Assembly: GCA_040757355.1 (NCBI GenBank) | Contig: JBFLWY010000015.1 | Coordinates: 1-61,460 of the forward strand | Length of the DNA: 61,460 nt | Direction: 5' to 3' | Origin: DTYU01 sp040757355 | Lineage (GTDB): Bacteria > Bacillota > Desulfotomaculia > Desulfotomaculales > Ammonificaceae | Part shown: one piece after another, positions 7,193-16,778 of the stretch | Position numbering within the stretch: the stretch's first letter is position 1 | How the letters are laid out: every line of letters begins with the position of its first letter | Notes under the pieces: generated by a model | The model's input: the letters and a program-made list of their open reading frames with translations, nothing else | The model's database searches: none | What the model was told of the DNA's origin: nothing | Translations under genes and position numbers: made by a program

Positions 7193-10100
7193 TCACTCCA
7201 GCTTCAGATCTGCCGCAACCGCGCCCAGTAACTCGTTCACCTTTCGGATAATCTCATCCGGCAGCGCCGTAGCGCCGCCTAATTCAACCTGCAACCTGAA
7301 GACAAGCTCGTAGCCGACGGTGGCGTTGACCAGTTCGCCTATGACCTCGGCTAAATCCTGAATCTGGTGGGGGCGCAGCTCTGCCCGGGCTACTTTAAAG
7401 CCCGGCTTCGGCGGCAGTGGCGGTGGCGGCTCAACAGGCGGCACCACCTCTTCGGCCGGCACCCGGAGCTTGACCTGTTGTGCACCGCCGAAAGCGCAGG
7501 GCCAGGGACCCGAACCCACAGTCTTCTCTAACAGCCGGGCCTTAATCGCCCCATCAATGGCCTCCCGCACGCTTGCCCAAGGCAAGGGCTTGCCGGCCTT
7601 GCGCGAAAGCGCGCCGGCAACGGCCAGGGCCGTTGTTTCTTTGCCCGGCCAGGCTTCGGGAAGATTTGCCGGAAGCACTGCCGTGACCGGAATGGGAGAC
7701 GGTGGGGGCTGGAGCTTGGCAGCGTCAGTCAGGATTCCGGCCGGTATCTCTTCGGCGCAGATGCTGGCCACCTCTGTGGTCAGCCACAGCTTCCCTGCCT
7801 TAACCGCCTCAGCTATCGCTGCGTAAACAACTTCCGGGGCAGCCTTAGGAATGACTACCGGTTCAGTGTATCCTTCTCTAGGCACCTGAACCACGTTTCC
7901 GCCGCAGAAGTACGCGACCACGTCCCCAACGCTGATTTCGGGCGGGTCGGGCCACAGGCCGGGCAGCGCCCCGGGCACCAACAGACCGGCGGGGATCGCC
8001 GACAAAGTGGCGGCTTCCGGCAGTACGAGCTCCAGGCCGGGGTCCTTCAGGTCCGCCTCTAACGGCTCTTCGTGCCAGATGGTCCGCACCGACCGGTCCG
8101 GACGCACGGTGCGCAGGACAAAGAGCCCTTCCTTGACGCCTTGAATCAGCGTTTCCAGGATCTCCTTCCGGCGCAACATCTTCGGCAGGTGGGGGAACTG
8201 GGCGAAGGCGCCCACCAGGTCCTTTACTCGCCGCGCCGTTTCTCCTTCGCGCCAGAGGTTATAGGGACCTTCGGGCAACAGCGCCTCCGCACTAACCGGC
8301 GTTTCCTGAATGCGAACGCGGGGATCGGCCTTAATGATGTTAAAAAGGGGCTCAGTTCCAACGGTAAGCTTGTAAGCCAGGATTTCGTTTTTCTCTGAAA
8401 CCGTCACGGCAAGGCAGTAAGCCTGCCGGACCGCCTCGGCAATCTTCTTCCTCGCCCCCTCCGTGTAGCCGCTGAGCAACTGAGCCCGAAGCGGGTCCAA
8501 CTGCTGCCCCTTGAGCATATTCCGGACCTCTTCCCAGCCCAGGTACTCCCGGATCCGGTCACGGGCAATTTCCAATCCCTCCCGCGACGGCACCGCCAGC
8601 ACGACGGCGTTGCGGTAAACCCGCGGCCGGTCGGGTCCGGTCGTTTCTTCGATAAAACGCTTCGCCTCCTTGCTGGCATTGCCCGCCGTGGAGGCTGCCT
8701 TCGGTCCCAAAACGGCATAATGGAACTCGCCGTCGTCCTCGATATCCCGCGGCCGTTCGGGGAGGTTGTGCACCCTTGCCCCGGCCGCCGCAGCACCGGC
8801 GGTCAAACTCTTTAAGTCCCTGATAGTTTCAATGAGCTTGGCCTCAACCAGCTCCGCGGCCACCCGCCGGCAGGCCTCGCTGTGCATCTGCCGCAGGTTG
8901 GGGCGCGAGCCCAACCGCCAGGTTTTGGGCAGCGCCTTGCGGCCATCGCCGCCTGTCTCAACGTCACTGAGGGCTTTTTCATCAAGGAACCAGGAAACCT
9001 CGGCCCAGCGCCCGAGCGCCTTTTCTAATTCAATCCTGTCCGGGCGCGTGTGGCCGAGCAGCACCAAAAGGTCGCGGGTCAGCGCCTTCTGGCCGATGGG
9101 CTGCGAGTGAACAAAGGTCGCCAGCACGGCCTGCTCGACCTCGCGGAACCTGAGGCCCGCCGCCTCGGCCTGAATCGCCCGCGCTTTGGCCAACTCCCCT
9201 TCCAGGATGCCCGCCCACTCTTGGCGCTTCCCTTCGTATTCCTCGCTGGCGGCTACCGTCGCCAACTCCCTGGCAGCGGGTGAGACCTCCTCGCTACCTG
9301 GAGCGTTCAGAAAAACGTTCGCGGCGATGAGCGGGCAATGGTCCCATTTCTCCGCCTCGCGCAAGGCCAGCGAAAAGGTCCGCAAGACGCCGCGTGCCCG
9401 CTGGAAACCTTCAAGCTGGGTCCACTTTACGTAGAAAACCTCCGTCAGGTCCGGGTGAAACGGGAAACTCTGCAGAAAGCGCTCCTCAGCTGCCTTGCCG
9501 GCTTTCTTTGTCTGGTCGTCGAGTTCCGCAATCCCCTTGAGCGCCGCCATCACGTGCGGGCGAAAAGCCTCCCGGTCGCGGATGGATTCGGCCGTAAACA
9601 ACCGCCGCCGCAGGACCTCCGCCACGTCCTCTTTAACTACCGGCTGGACGCCTTCTTCCTGCTCGCGCCGGAAGATGTCGTACATCTCCTTGGCGATTTC
9701 CTTCCCGAGGGTGTCACTCTTTTTAGGGTCGCTCGCCAAAAGGGAAACGACCACCGCGCACCGCTCTACTTTGGTAGCCGCTTGGGTTAGATACTGGAAG
9801 AAGTTCTGCAGCCGGCCGCGCCAGACCGGGTCAAGCCCGATCTTCTCGCGGGCGTACACCAACACTTCGTCCATCAAGATCAGAGTGCTCAACCCCTCCC
9901 GGCCCGGGAGGGCAAACAGGTCGCTGAGAAGGTTCTCCGCCGGAGCGCTCTCCCGCTCCTCGTCTCTGCCGCCGGGATGAAGGAGCCGCAAGCCCTCCGC
10001 CCCGGCGATCTGCCAGGCCAGCACGCTCCACGGGTGTTTGAGCCACCGGGCCTGTCCATCCGGCGCCCTGATTTGCATCCCTTTCTCCACATCTAACTTA

Positions 10101-10507
10101 TCGAAGGGCAGGCAGGCCACCCGCGCTTTAGGCGGGGTTAGGCCGGCGTGCTCGATAAATTCTTTGACGGCGGGCAGGTCCGGCAGTCCTGCCGGGTCGG
10201 AAACCAGGTGGTAGAGGGTGATGAGGGTATGCGTCTTGCCGCCCCCGTAGGTCAGTTCCAGTTGCCGCACGGCCTTGTCATTTTTGCCCGCCAGGCGGCC
10301 CAGCACGTCCTTAGCCAGTTCGCGCAGGTTGAAAGTGGGATAGGTCAGAGCGAAAAACTCGGCCGGGTCCTGGTAGACCGGCTTGGCCCGGCCCATAACC
10401 ACGTCGTAGAGGTCGGCCGCAAAAACGGCCAGCGAAAGCTCTCCCGACCGAATATCGTCGCGAAGCCGGACAACCTGGTGCCACGGCGTCCAGGGAAGTT
10501 TATTCAT
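7193..10507 (-). CDS. DUF499-family AAA+ ATPase
   Basis: 1104 residues, the usual size for DUF499 (COG1483) proteins. The N-terminus has the diagnostic P-loop LELTYGGGKTHTL at about 84-96; LILMDEVLVYAREK (about 210) is the Walker B region; the C-terminal third carries proline-rich linkers (PPVEPPPPLPPKP near 1035) before a terminal helical domain. DUF499 ATPases are recurrently encoded beside DUF1156 methylases and large helicases in presumed defence islands, as here; the exact reaction is unknown. The start at ATG 10507 is 13 nt after the upstream methylase stop, so the two are co-transcribed. The frame is intact. Confidence 0.85.
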   Translation of the reverse strand: MNKLPWTPWHQVVRLRDDIRSGELSLAVFAADLYDVVMGRAKPVYQDPAEFFALTYPTFNLRELAKDVLGRLAGKNDKAVRQLELTYGGGKTHTLITLYHLVSDPAGLPDLPAVKEFIEHAGLTPPKARVACLPFDKLDVEKGMQIRAPDGQARWLKHPWSVLAWQIAGAEGLRLLHPGGRDEERESAPAENLLSDLFALPGREGLSTLILMDEVLVYAREKIGLDPVWRGRLQNFFQYLTQAATKVERCAVVVSLLASDPKKSDTLGKEIAKEMYDIFRREQEEGVQPVVKEDVAEVLRRRLFTAESIRDREAFRPHVMAALKGIAELDDQTKKAGKAAEERFLQSFPFHPDLTEVFYVKWTQLEGFQRARGVLRTFSLALREAEKWDHCPLIAANVFLNAPGSEEVSPAARELATVAASEEYEGKRQEWAGILEGELAKARAIQAEAAGLRFREVEQAVLATFVHSQPIGQKALTRDLLVLLGHTRPDRIELEKALGRWAEVSWFLDEKALSDVETGGDGRKALPKTWRLGSRPNLRQMHSEACRRVAAELVEAKLIETIRDLKSLTAGAAAAGARVHNLPERPRDIEDDGEFHYAVLGPKAASTAGNASKEAKRFIEETTGPDRPRVYRNAVVLAVPSREGLEIARDRIREYLGWEEVRNMLKGQQLDPLRAQLLSGYTEGARKKIAEAVRQAYCLAVTVSEKNEILAYKLTVGTEPLFNIIKADPRVRIQETPVSAEALLPEGPYNLWREGETARRVKDLVGAFAQFPHLPKMLRRKEILETLIQGVKEGLFVLRTVRPDRSVRTIWHEEPLEADLKDPGLELVLPEAATLSAIPAGLLVPGALPGLWPDPPEISVGDVVAYFCGGNVVQVPREGYTEPVVIPKAAPEVVYAAIAEAVKAGKLWLTTEVASICAEEIPAGILTDAAKLQPPPSPIPVTAVLPANLPEAWPGKETTALAVAGALSRKAGKPLPWASVREAIDGAIKARLLEKTVGSGPWPCAFGGAQQVKLRVPAEEVVPPVEPPPPLPPKPGFKVARAELRPHQIQDLAEVIGELVNATVGYELVFRLQVELGGATALPDEIIRKVNELLGAVAADLKLE

Positions 10508-10520
10508 GGCTATCCATCTC

Positions 10521-11546
10521 CTAAATCATGTTACTCGCCGACTCGTTAGGCTTGGCCCCAATATTCGCCCGCTTTAGATCGCTCGCCTTGACCATCTCAA
10601 GGGTGATGTCGTCAAAGAGCGTACGCGCTTCCTTCTCTAAGCGCCGCATAGCCATCTCGCAATACACGGGATCGATCTCGACCCCGATGCTATTGCGGTT
10701 TGCTTTCATCGCCGCCAGCATTGTAGTGCCGGTGCCGCAAAAAGGATCGAGCACGGTGTCGCCGAAGAAGGAAAACATCCGTACCAATCGGTAAGCTAAT
10801 TCAAAAGGGAAAGGAGCGGGGTGCTCCCGGGTCGACGCGCCGCTGATGTTCCAGAACTGCCGGAACCATTCTTCGTAGTCTTTTTTATCAATCATGGACA
10901 GCCGGCGCTGTTCGGCGGTGGGCTTTCTGTACCCGCCCGGTTTGCGCTGCATTAGGATGAATTCGATATCGTTTTTGATAATGGCGTTGGGTTCGTAAGG
11001 TTTTCCGAGAAATTTCGTTCCGTTATCAACTTCGTAGGTAGCGTTAGCAATCTTATGCCAGATAATCGGATTCAGATTATCGAACCCGATTTTCCGGCAC
11101 GAAACAACGATGTCGGCGTGCAGGGGGACCACCACATGCCTCCCGAACCGGCGGCGGGATAAGCACACATCCCCCACCACGCACACCAGGCGCCCCCCAG
11201 GAACCAAAACGCGGTAGCATTCGCGCCAGACCTTGGAAAGCTCCTCGACGAATTCTTCGTAGTCCGCGATGTGCCCCATCTGGGATGGGTGTTCCCGGTA
11301 CTTCTTCAGCGTCCAGTAAGGGGGCGACGTGACCACAAGGTGGATACTCTCGTCAGCTATGAAAAAGAGGTCACGCGCATCTCCTTCGACCAGACGGTGG
11401 AAGGTTTTCGGTTTCATCTTGGAGGCACCCCCAGCGCAGAAAGAAGCAGCCTTTATCAACACAGCCTCGAGCGCCTCTTGACGAGCGTCCGCTTCCTCTT
11501 TTACCCAGTCCATGTAATCCCGGTGGCTGCCGTAACCGTCAGGCAT
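10521..11546 (-). CDS. site-specific DNA methyltransferase (TSPPYW type)
   Basis: 341 residues of the COG0863 beta-type amino-methyltransferase family. Catalytic motif IV TSPPYW is at 73-78 and the SAM-binding motif I DPFCGTGTT near 270, so the order is motif IV then motif I, as in beta-class enzymes. The SPPY form is commonest in N4-cytosine methylases, but N6-adenine specificity cannot be excluded. LVCVVGDVCLSRRRFGRHVV contains part of the target region. An alternative start is the Met at residue 44. It lies between a DUF1828 gene and DUF499, within the defence cluster, and could protect host DNA. Confidence 0.85.
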   Translation of the reverse strand: MPDGYGSHRDYMDWVKEEADARQEALEAVLIKAASFCAGGASKMKPKTFHRLVEGDARDLFFIADESIHLVVTSPPYWTLKKYREHPSQMGHIADYEEFVEELSKVWRECYRVLVPGGRLVCVVGDVCLSRRRFGRHVVVPLHADIVVSCRKIGFDNLNPIIWHKIANATYEVDNGTKFLGKPYEPNAIIKNDIEFILMQRKPGGYRKPTAEQRRLSMIDKKDYEEWFRQFWNISGASTREHPAPFPFELAYRLVRMFSFFGDTVLDPFCGTGTTMLAAMKANRNSIGVEIDPVYCEMAMRRLEKEARTLFDDITLEMVKASDLKRANIGAKPNESASNMI

Positions 11547-11682
11547 CAGACGGCTCCTTTTCTTCTCAACCTATTCCGTTTGCAAAGCGCCAGGGTCATT
11601 GAATAGCGTAACCGCTAAATCTTATAGGTGTATGCATATTAGCGTCAGGCTACCACCTTATTAGCGATAGTAGCGAACTGTC

Positions 11683-12450
11683 TTACGCAATAAGCTCCTG
11701 AATATATTCATCTCTTCGGCTCCAAAGCATAGGCCTTATGTCGTATTGTTTAAGAGCAGCGATAAGGTCAGGATTGATTACCTGTTCCGTATCATTTAAG
11801 ACTCCGTACGCTGTAGAATTTGCTGGTCTTACTTCTTTTGTATCCGTCCATGAAAATATCAGCAATGTTATGTTCTGCTTGTTAGCCTTATTAATCGTTT
11901 TAAGTATGCGTTCTGGCCGAACCCGTGAAGCAGGAATAACAAAATCGAAAGAGTGATCAAAGCCGCTCTTCCCGGTAAATTTAACCGACGGGGTAAAACG
12001 TATGTCATGCAACCGAAGATACCTCTCCACATCTTCCCTAAAAATACTTGATATCACCGGAGCAGCCATAACAAACAGGTCATTTACTGCAAGCATTGCC
12101 TGAAGGAGGTTGTGTTTTTTTTGCGGGAAGTTTTCCGGTCTTGCTTCCACGATAAGCTCATTACCGGAAAGTCGAACCCCAAATCCATTTAGGACAGCAG
12201 TGAGCATTTGCCGCCTCTTCTCCGTTGTAAATTCGCATCCACTCAAACGGAGGTCATTGATGGTATACCCATCGTCTGTTAATATAAAGCCATTTTCAGA
12301 ACGCTTTACATATATCTGTAAATGATCATTATGCCGATCAAGGAAAGGAGTTGTGATTTCGCATACGCCATTGATATTTTCTACGCTTATTTTTTGTCTA
12401 AGCCAATGTGTATACGCGTCTACTAAGTCTATACAGTCCTTTAACATCAT
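11683..12450 (-). CDS. DUF1828/DUF1829 domain protein
   Basis: 255 residues. The N-terminal half (ITTPFLDRHNDHLQIYVKRS, then GFILTDDGYTINDLRLSG) is a clear DUF1828 domain; the C-terminal half (PSVKFTGKSGFDHSFDFVIP, RILKTINKANKQNITLLIFS) is DUF1829. The fold looks like a restriction-endonuclease-like or Imm-type beta sheet, but no function is established. The ATG overlaps the upstream gene's stop by four nt (ATGA). This low-GC pair interrupts the GC-rich methylase cluster, suggesting later insertion. About 135 bases with no recognisable signal separate it from the next methylase gene. Confidence 0.8.
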   Translation of the reverse strand: MMLKDCIDLVDAYTHWLRQKISVENINGVCEITTPFLDRHNDHLQIYVKRSENGFILTDDGYTINDLRLSGCEFTTEKRRQMLTAVLNGFGVRLSGNELIVEARPENFPQKKHNLLQAMLAVNDLFVMAAPVISSIFREDVERYLRLHDIRFTPSVKFTGKSGFDHSFDFVIPASRVRPERILKTINKANKQNITLLIFSWTDTKEVRPANSTAYGVLNDTEQVINPDLIAALKQYDIRPMLWSRRDEYIQELIA

Positions 12451-12923
12451 AGGAACAGGCTCCTTTGCACTATCGGTGGTTCGATTATTTTACAATAATC
12501 AAAGAAATCATATAAAGTGCCGTAAATATCGTTTGTTCTTGAAAAAACATCAGACGGAGCCGGAATTGCCCACTTATCCATAAAACCCTCCACATAGAGA
12601 TGTAAATGAGGGCAATTTATAGTCTGTCCGTTATAAGGCTCAAGATAACTAAGAGGAACATTACGTAAACTTGGATTAGTATGGGGACGCCCATCTATGT
12701 CCAGCCTAACCAGAATAATTATTCCCTGATATCGTTCCTGATACGAGCATTTTGTAAGCCGAATTCTTCCTCTACTTATGTCTACTAAAAAAGACTCCCT
12801 TCCATCCGTAGAAACGACAGGAATACTTAATGCTTCTCCAGCCATGGGAAAATCGAAAACCTGGTTTCCAACTCTCTTTTTGGGCATCACAATTAGAGCA
12901 TCTGCTTCAGCTTGCGGAAGCAA
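12447..12923 (-). CDS. DUF6978-like protein
   Basis: 158 residues. The pattern of an N-terminal EADALIVMPKK segment, central KCSYQERYQGIIILVRLDID, then HTNPSL, CPHLHLYVEGFMDKWAIP and a terminal DIYGTLYDFFDYC fits the DUF6978 family as I remember it, usually adjacent to DUF1828 proteins. The gene overlaps DUF1828 by four nt. Function unknown. Its AT-richer codons match DUF1828 and differ from the flanking methylases. A TTGACT lies upstream near 12985 but no matching -10 is clear. Confidence 0.6.
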   Translation of the reverse strand: MLPQAEADALIVMPKKRVGNQVFDFPMAGEALSIPVVSTDGRESFLVDISRGRIRLTKCSYQERYQGIIILVRLDIDGRPHTNPSLRNVPLSYLEPYNGQTINCPHLHLYVEGFMDKWAIPAPSDVFSRTNDIYGTLYDFFDYCKIIEPPIVQRSLFL

Positions 12924-13079
12924 GGCTATCTACCCCCTTTAATACCGAATACCAGACGATCGGTTCCATACATTCCAGAGTCAATCTATAATTTCCTCTA
13001 CCTCACTAAATAATGGAAGAAAATTGTCATTTCCTCATCAAATGCCGCGTTTTTCCGTGCTCCGGCTGGTTCGAACGAC

Positions 13080-16000
13080 TTACAACATCTCTAATTGCAC
13101 CGGTGGTGCACCCCCCCGCGCGGCGATGTGGTTGCTGATGCTTTCCAGCAGGGAGCGTTCGTCGCTGCCGGGTGGGGCGAGCTCGATTAAGGCCTGGAGG
13201 AGCTGGTGGAAGAGGCGGTGGCGGCGGAGGCCACGGTTGTCGAGGTACTCGTCCACTTTCGCCACGTCGCCCGCTTTCCAGAGGTGCATCAGGCGCTGTA
13301 CCTGATCAATGAGGGGCGCAGGGCGGCCCTCGGCGTCCAGGCCCAGATTCTTGCGCCTGCGCTGCTGCCAAGTCTTGAGCCGGACCTTGCTGCCGGTGCC
13401 TTCCTTGATCTCGTCCCCCTCTTCTTCGCCGGCTTCTTCATCCTCTTCGTCCTGCTCCTGACCGCCAGTGCGGACTAAAAGGTCGTACTGGTCAATGAGT
13501 TCGCGGTCCGAGAGGCCGCAGGAGACGGCGTAGAGGATGCAGGCCCCGGCCGGAACGTCCTCGAAGCCGAAGTCGTGGCGGTGCAGGAGGTAGTAGGTGG
13601 TTACGTCGTCTAAACCGCTCGCGCCTTCCGCACCGCCGTTATGGGAAAGCACCCGGCCGACGACGAAGTCCACCACCAGCCGGCGGACGGCCCGCAGGAA
13701 CTCGGAAACGGCCATCACCTGCCCGGGCTCGTTCGCCTTCTTGACGACCGGATGTTTGCTGTAAGCCTCCAGCGCCGGGCCGGTGGCCGCCCAGACAAAG
13801 TCGGGCCCCCGGATGCCCGCGTCCCAGAACTCCCGCAGCCGGGTATGGATCTTCTCGCGCATCTCCTCCAGGACGCGGTTGTCCCAGCCGGGCCGGGCGG
13901 TCTCCGGCCGCTTTTTGCAAACGAGCCAGACGGAGGAGGCGAGCGCCGCCGAAGAAAGGGCGCGGGTGCGGTTGCCCATCTCCGTCTGGATGGGCCAGCT
14001 CGCGTCCACGACAAACCCGGCCCGGATGAGCGCCGAGACCAGGGTCTCCCAGGCGTCCGGGTGCTTGTGGGCGAAGACGATCACCAGCCGCCCTTCGGGC
14101 TTCAGCGCCCGGTAGCAGGCCTGGAAGGCGCGGAACATCCCTTCCTCGTAAGCGGCCTTCGATTTCTGCCTGTCGCCGCCGAACCGGCTGGCGTCGTCGA
14201 TCAGTTCCCCGTCGTTCTTTTCATGGTCCCACTTCGGAGACAGCGGTTCCCGAAAGGCCGCGTCTATTTCGGGCGACAGCCCGTAGAGCGTCCGCCGCAG
14301 CCAAACGTAAAAGAAATCCATCAGGTCGGAGTAGGGAATGGCGTCGTAGTAAGGGGGGTCGGTGACGATGAGGTCCCAGCCTCCGAATGATAAATTTGCG
14401 GTTGCAGAGATACCTTTGGAACTTGCTGGTGGACAGTAGCGCTGGGCTGCTGTGCAATGTTCAATTACTTTTGCCAACCATTCGATCTGCCCGTCGTATG
14501 TACCTGAACTTGAAGCTATTGGATTCACCTCTGAGAAATCCCAACTAATTGGGAGTGCAAACCGAGAAAAAGTATTTTGTATCTTTTCAAATCCTAAGCT
14601 CCAATGACAAATAGTACTTGCTCGGTCAGATAAACGACTAAGTCCCAAAGCCAAATACGCACCCACCGCCTCCACCCACTTGGGCGGGTAACCGGCCTCC
14701 CGCATGGCGTCGCGGGCGGCGCGGGTGTGCTTGACGAAGGTGCCCAGGGCCAGGAGTTGGCGGGAGGTGAAGAGGTTATACCACCGGGTAAGGCCATAAG
14801 AGAATACTGTAAAAGGAGAGCCACCGCCTGCACGGCTTGCCCCTTGTGGAACGGGCTCCTCCGGCAGCCCGAACGGAATCTCCGCAAAAACCCGGTCGAG
14901 TTCCTTCTCCGCTTCCTGCGCCAGGCGGACCTCCTCCGCCGTCGGCAGGCGGTACTCCTTACCGTTCGGTCCGTCCACCACCACGGCGGTCATCACCGCC
15001 CCCAATCGGCCCGCTTGTCCTTCGAGGCGGATGTCCTCCATCGTCATAATCGTCCCGCAGCAGGGGCAGGTCGCGCCGGAACGGGACATCGTCCCGGCGC
15101 CGGTCTTCCGGTCGTGCTCCCGCCTTTGCGCCGCGTTGCCGCCGGCCACGGGCACGTCGTTCTGGACGCCGAAGACCACACCCGTTTTATCGGCGTTCGG
15201 CTCCATCGTCAGCACCACGCGTTTTTTATCCTTCTTGCAGAGCCAGCGGGTCTTTAAAAGCGGCACCGTCGCCCGGCAGTTCTTGCACTGCACCGTCCGC
15301 GCCCAGAGGTAGGCCACCGTCGGTTTGGCCACCCACCGGGGGCAATTTCTAACCGCCAAGGCGCCAAGACCGCCAAGATTATTAACAAGATTATTATTAA
15401 AATTTTTTAAATCATTAAATTTGGCATTAAGGTTATTAGGAGTACATATTGTACTGTTCTTAAGGTTTCCGCTATTCCGTTCTTTCTTGGCGTTCTCCGT
15501 GTCTTGGCAGTTCATTCCACTAACCGCCAAGGCGCCAAGACCGCCAAGATTATTAACAAGATTATTATTGAAATTTTTAAAATCAAATTTGGCATTAAAG
15601 TTATTAGGAGTACATATTGTATTGTTTTTAAGGTTTCCGCTATTCCGTTCTTTCTTGGCGTTCTCCGTGTCTTGGCGGTTCATTTCTTCTATTGCCTCAA
15701 GGTCGAGCGAGCCGTCCTCTTTAAGCGGCACCAGCCTGGGCGCGCGCTTCTCAAAAGGACGGCCGTCCGGTTTTAGCGGCTGAAAGTCGGCGTAGGCCGG
15801 GTAGAAGCGCGCTAATTCCCGGCGGGCCCGCACCAACACCCATCTCCCCCAGGCGCGCACGTGCCAGGAGAGATCCGCCTCCGGCACCGGCTGGCCTTTA
15901 TCTTTATTCGCCGGCTCGAAGTCTATTTCCAATTGCCCTTTCCGGTGATACTTTCTCCGGATACCCTTGGCGCCTTGGCGGTTTAAAAACTGCTCCATGA

Positions 16001-16778
16001 ATTCCTCGTCGGTCAGAATGAACTCCGGCAGCGGCCGCTTCTGCCCGGCTAATTTCTGCGGGTACTCTAAGGTGCACTTCAGGATGAACCAGGCCACCGG
16101 GTTGATGTCGATGGCGGTCACTTCGCAGCCCAACCGCATCGCCTCGAGCGGTATTGACCCGCCCCCGGCGAAGGGGTCCAGCACCTTCGGTGGTTTGCCG
16201 CCGTAAGCCTTTTTGATCTCGGCGCGGAAGAGATCCAGCGCCGGGCCGTTCTCCCGCCCCCAGTGCAAAATGCCGCCCTCGGTCTCCTCCCGGATGCGCT
16301 CGATAACCTGGCCGCCGGGCAGCTTCTTCTTCTCCACCTTCCGCACTACCCGGCCCGCTAACTTCTCCAGGATCCGCCGGCGCTCCTCCGGCGTGCCGGG
16401 GTCGGGCAACAGCGTGGCGATCAGCGCCGCCCGGCAGGCCGCTAACGGCCGCCGCGCCGGCCAGATATGTAACGTCGAGATGTGCCCGTGTCTTACGTTC
16501 TTCTCGTGCACCGCATCCAGCGACGCCTGCTTCAGCGGAAAAGCCCGCTCGATAAGCCGCGGGAAGTCACCAACCGCCAAGGCGCCAAGACCGCCAAGAT
16601 TATTATAATTACTAAAATTTTTTGTATTAATGTTTTTAAAATCGTCCCCTTTCTTCTGTTCCTCCTTGGCGTCCTCTGTGTCTTGGCGGTTTATCTCTCC
16701 AACCGCCAAGGCGCCAAGACCGCCAAGATTATTTTCTGAGGTATCTTCATTACCGTTTTTGAAGTCGTTTTCTTCCAT
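13080..16778 (-). CDS. DUF1156 DNA methylase with in-frame repeat insertions
   Basis: About 1232 residues. The native DUF1156 N-terminus, RLIERAFPLKQASLDA then REK-like NVRHGHISTLHIWPARRPLA, begins only at about residue 74. Motif I VLDPFAGGGSIPLEAMRLG is near 195, a zinc ribbon CPCCGTIM near 570 and catalytic VTDPPYYDAIPY near 800, so this is an amino-methylase of COG1743. Residues 1-26, 30-69 and about 367-476 are translated mobile repeats (NLGGLGALAV and NRQDTE motifs with Asn/Lys-rich middles). The apparent start (ATG 16778; TTG 16808 also possible) lies inside a repeat copy. Despite this the frame stays open, so the protein may be functional. Family members act with DUF499 ATPases. Confidence 0.85.
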   Translation of the reverse strand: MEENDFKNGNEDTSENNLGGLGALAVGEINRQDTEDAKEEQKKGDDFKNINTKNFSNYNNLGGLGALAVGDFPRLIERAFPLKQASLDAVHEKNVRHGHISTLHIWPARRPLAACRAALIATLLPDPGTPEERRRILEKLAGRVVRKVEKKKLPGGQVIERIREETEGGILHWGRENGPALDLFRAEIKKAYGGKPPKVLDPFAGGGSIPLEAMRLGCEVTAIDINPVAWFILKCTLEYPQKLAGQKRPLPEFILTDEEFMEQFLNRQGAKGIRRKYHRKGQLEIDFEPANKDKGQPVPEADLSWHVRAWGRWVLVRARRELARFYPAYADFQPLKPDGRPFEKRAPRLVPLKEDGSLDLEAIEEMNRQDTENAKKERNSGNLKNNTICTPNNFNAKFDFKNFNNNLVNNLGGLGALAVSGMNCQDTENAKKERNSGNLKNSTICTPNNLNAKFNDLKNFNNNLVNNLGGLGALAVRNCPRWVAKPTVAYLWARTVQCKNCRATVPLLKTRWLCKKDKKRVVLTMEPNADKTGVVFGVQNDVPVAGGNAAQRREHDRKTGAGTMSRSGATCPCCGTIMTMEDIRLEGQAGRLGAVMTAVVVDGPNGKEYRLPTAEEVRLAQEAEKELDRVFAEIPFGLPEEPVPQGASRAGGGSPFTVFSYGLTRWYNLFTSRQLLALGTFVKHTRAARDAMREAGYPPKWVEAVGAYLALGLSRLSDRASTICHWSLGFEKIQNTFSRFALPISWDFSEVNPIASSSGTYDGQIEWLAKVIEHCTAAQRYCPPASSKGISATANLSFGGWDLIVTDPPYYDAIPYSDLMDFFYVWLRRTLYGLSPEIDAAFREPLSPKWDHEKNDGELIDDASRFGGDRQKSKAAYEEGMFRAFQACYRALKPEGRLVIVFAHKHPDAWETLVSALIRAGFVVDASWPIQTEMGNRTRALSSAALASSVWLVCKKRPETARPGWDNRVLEEMREKIHTRLREFWDAGIRGPDFVWAATGPALEAYSKHPVVKKANEPGQVMAVSEFLRAVRRLVVDFVVGRVLSHNGGAEGASGLDDVTTYYLLHRHDFGFEDVPAGACILYAVSCGLSDRELIDQYDLLVRTGGQEQDEEDEEAGEEEGDEIKEGTGSKVRLKTWQQRRRKNLGLDAEGRPAPLIDQVQRLMHLWKAGDVAKVDEYLDNRGLRRHRLFHQLLQALIELAPPGSDERSLLESISNHIAARGGAPPVQLEML
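15351..15512 (-). mobile_element. GCCAAG-ended short element, copy A (in frame)
   Basis: 162 bp. Plus-strand left end AACCGCCAAGGCGCCAAG and right end CTTGGCGTTCTCCGTGTC then TTGGCAGTT form imperfect inverted repeats built of GCCAAG-type units; the middle is very AT-rich. Exactly 54 codons of the DUF1156 methylase. Near-identical to copy B, from which it is separated by 9 nt. Confidence 0.85.
15522..15680 (-). mobile_element. GCCAAG-ended short element, copy B (in frame)
   Basis: 159 bp, exactly 53 codons. Same ends as copy A and almost the same interior (three bases shorter), so A and B arose by recent duplication. It is read in the methylase frame as NRQDTENAKKERNSGNLKN, an Asn-rich middle, and NNLGGLGALAV. 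Confidence 0.85.
15965..15983 (-). repeat. half copy of the GCCAAG end
   Basis: CCTTGGCGCCTTGGCGGTT inside the methylase, translated NRQGAKG on the minus strand. It matches one terminal core of the elements but no partner end lies nearby; it may be an older deletion remnant or chance similarity. Confidence 0.5.
16572..16691 (-). mobile_element. GCCAAG-ended short element, copy C (in frame)
   Basis: 120 bp, exactly 40 codons, with the same terminal cores as A and B but a different AT-rich interior. It is translated as NRQDTEDAKEEQKKGDDFKN, a short Asn-rich linker and NNLGGLGALAV, just before the native methylase N-terminus. Confidence 0.85.

Noticed and set aside
13641..14390. 249-residue plus-strand frame opposite the DUF1156 methylase
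   Set aside because: GC-rich antisense frame without motifs; the minus strand encodes DPPY and flanking motifs.
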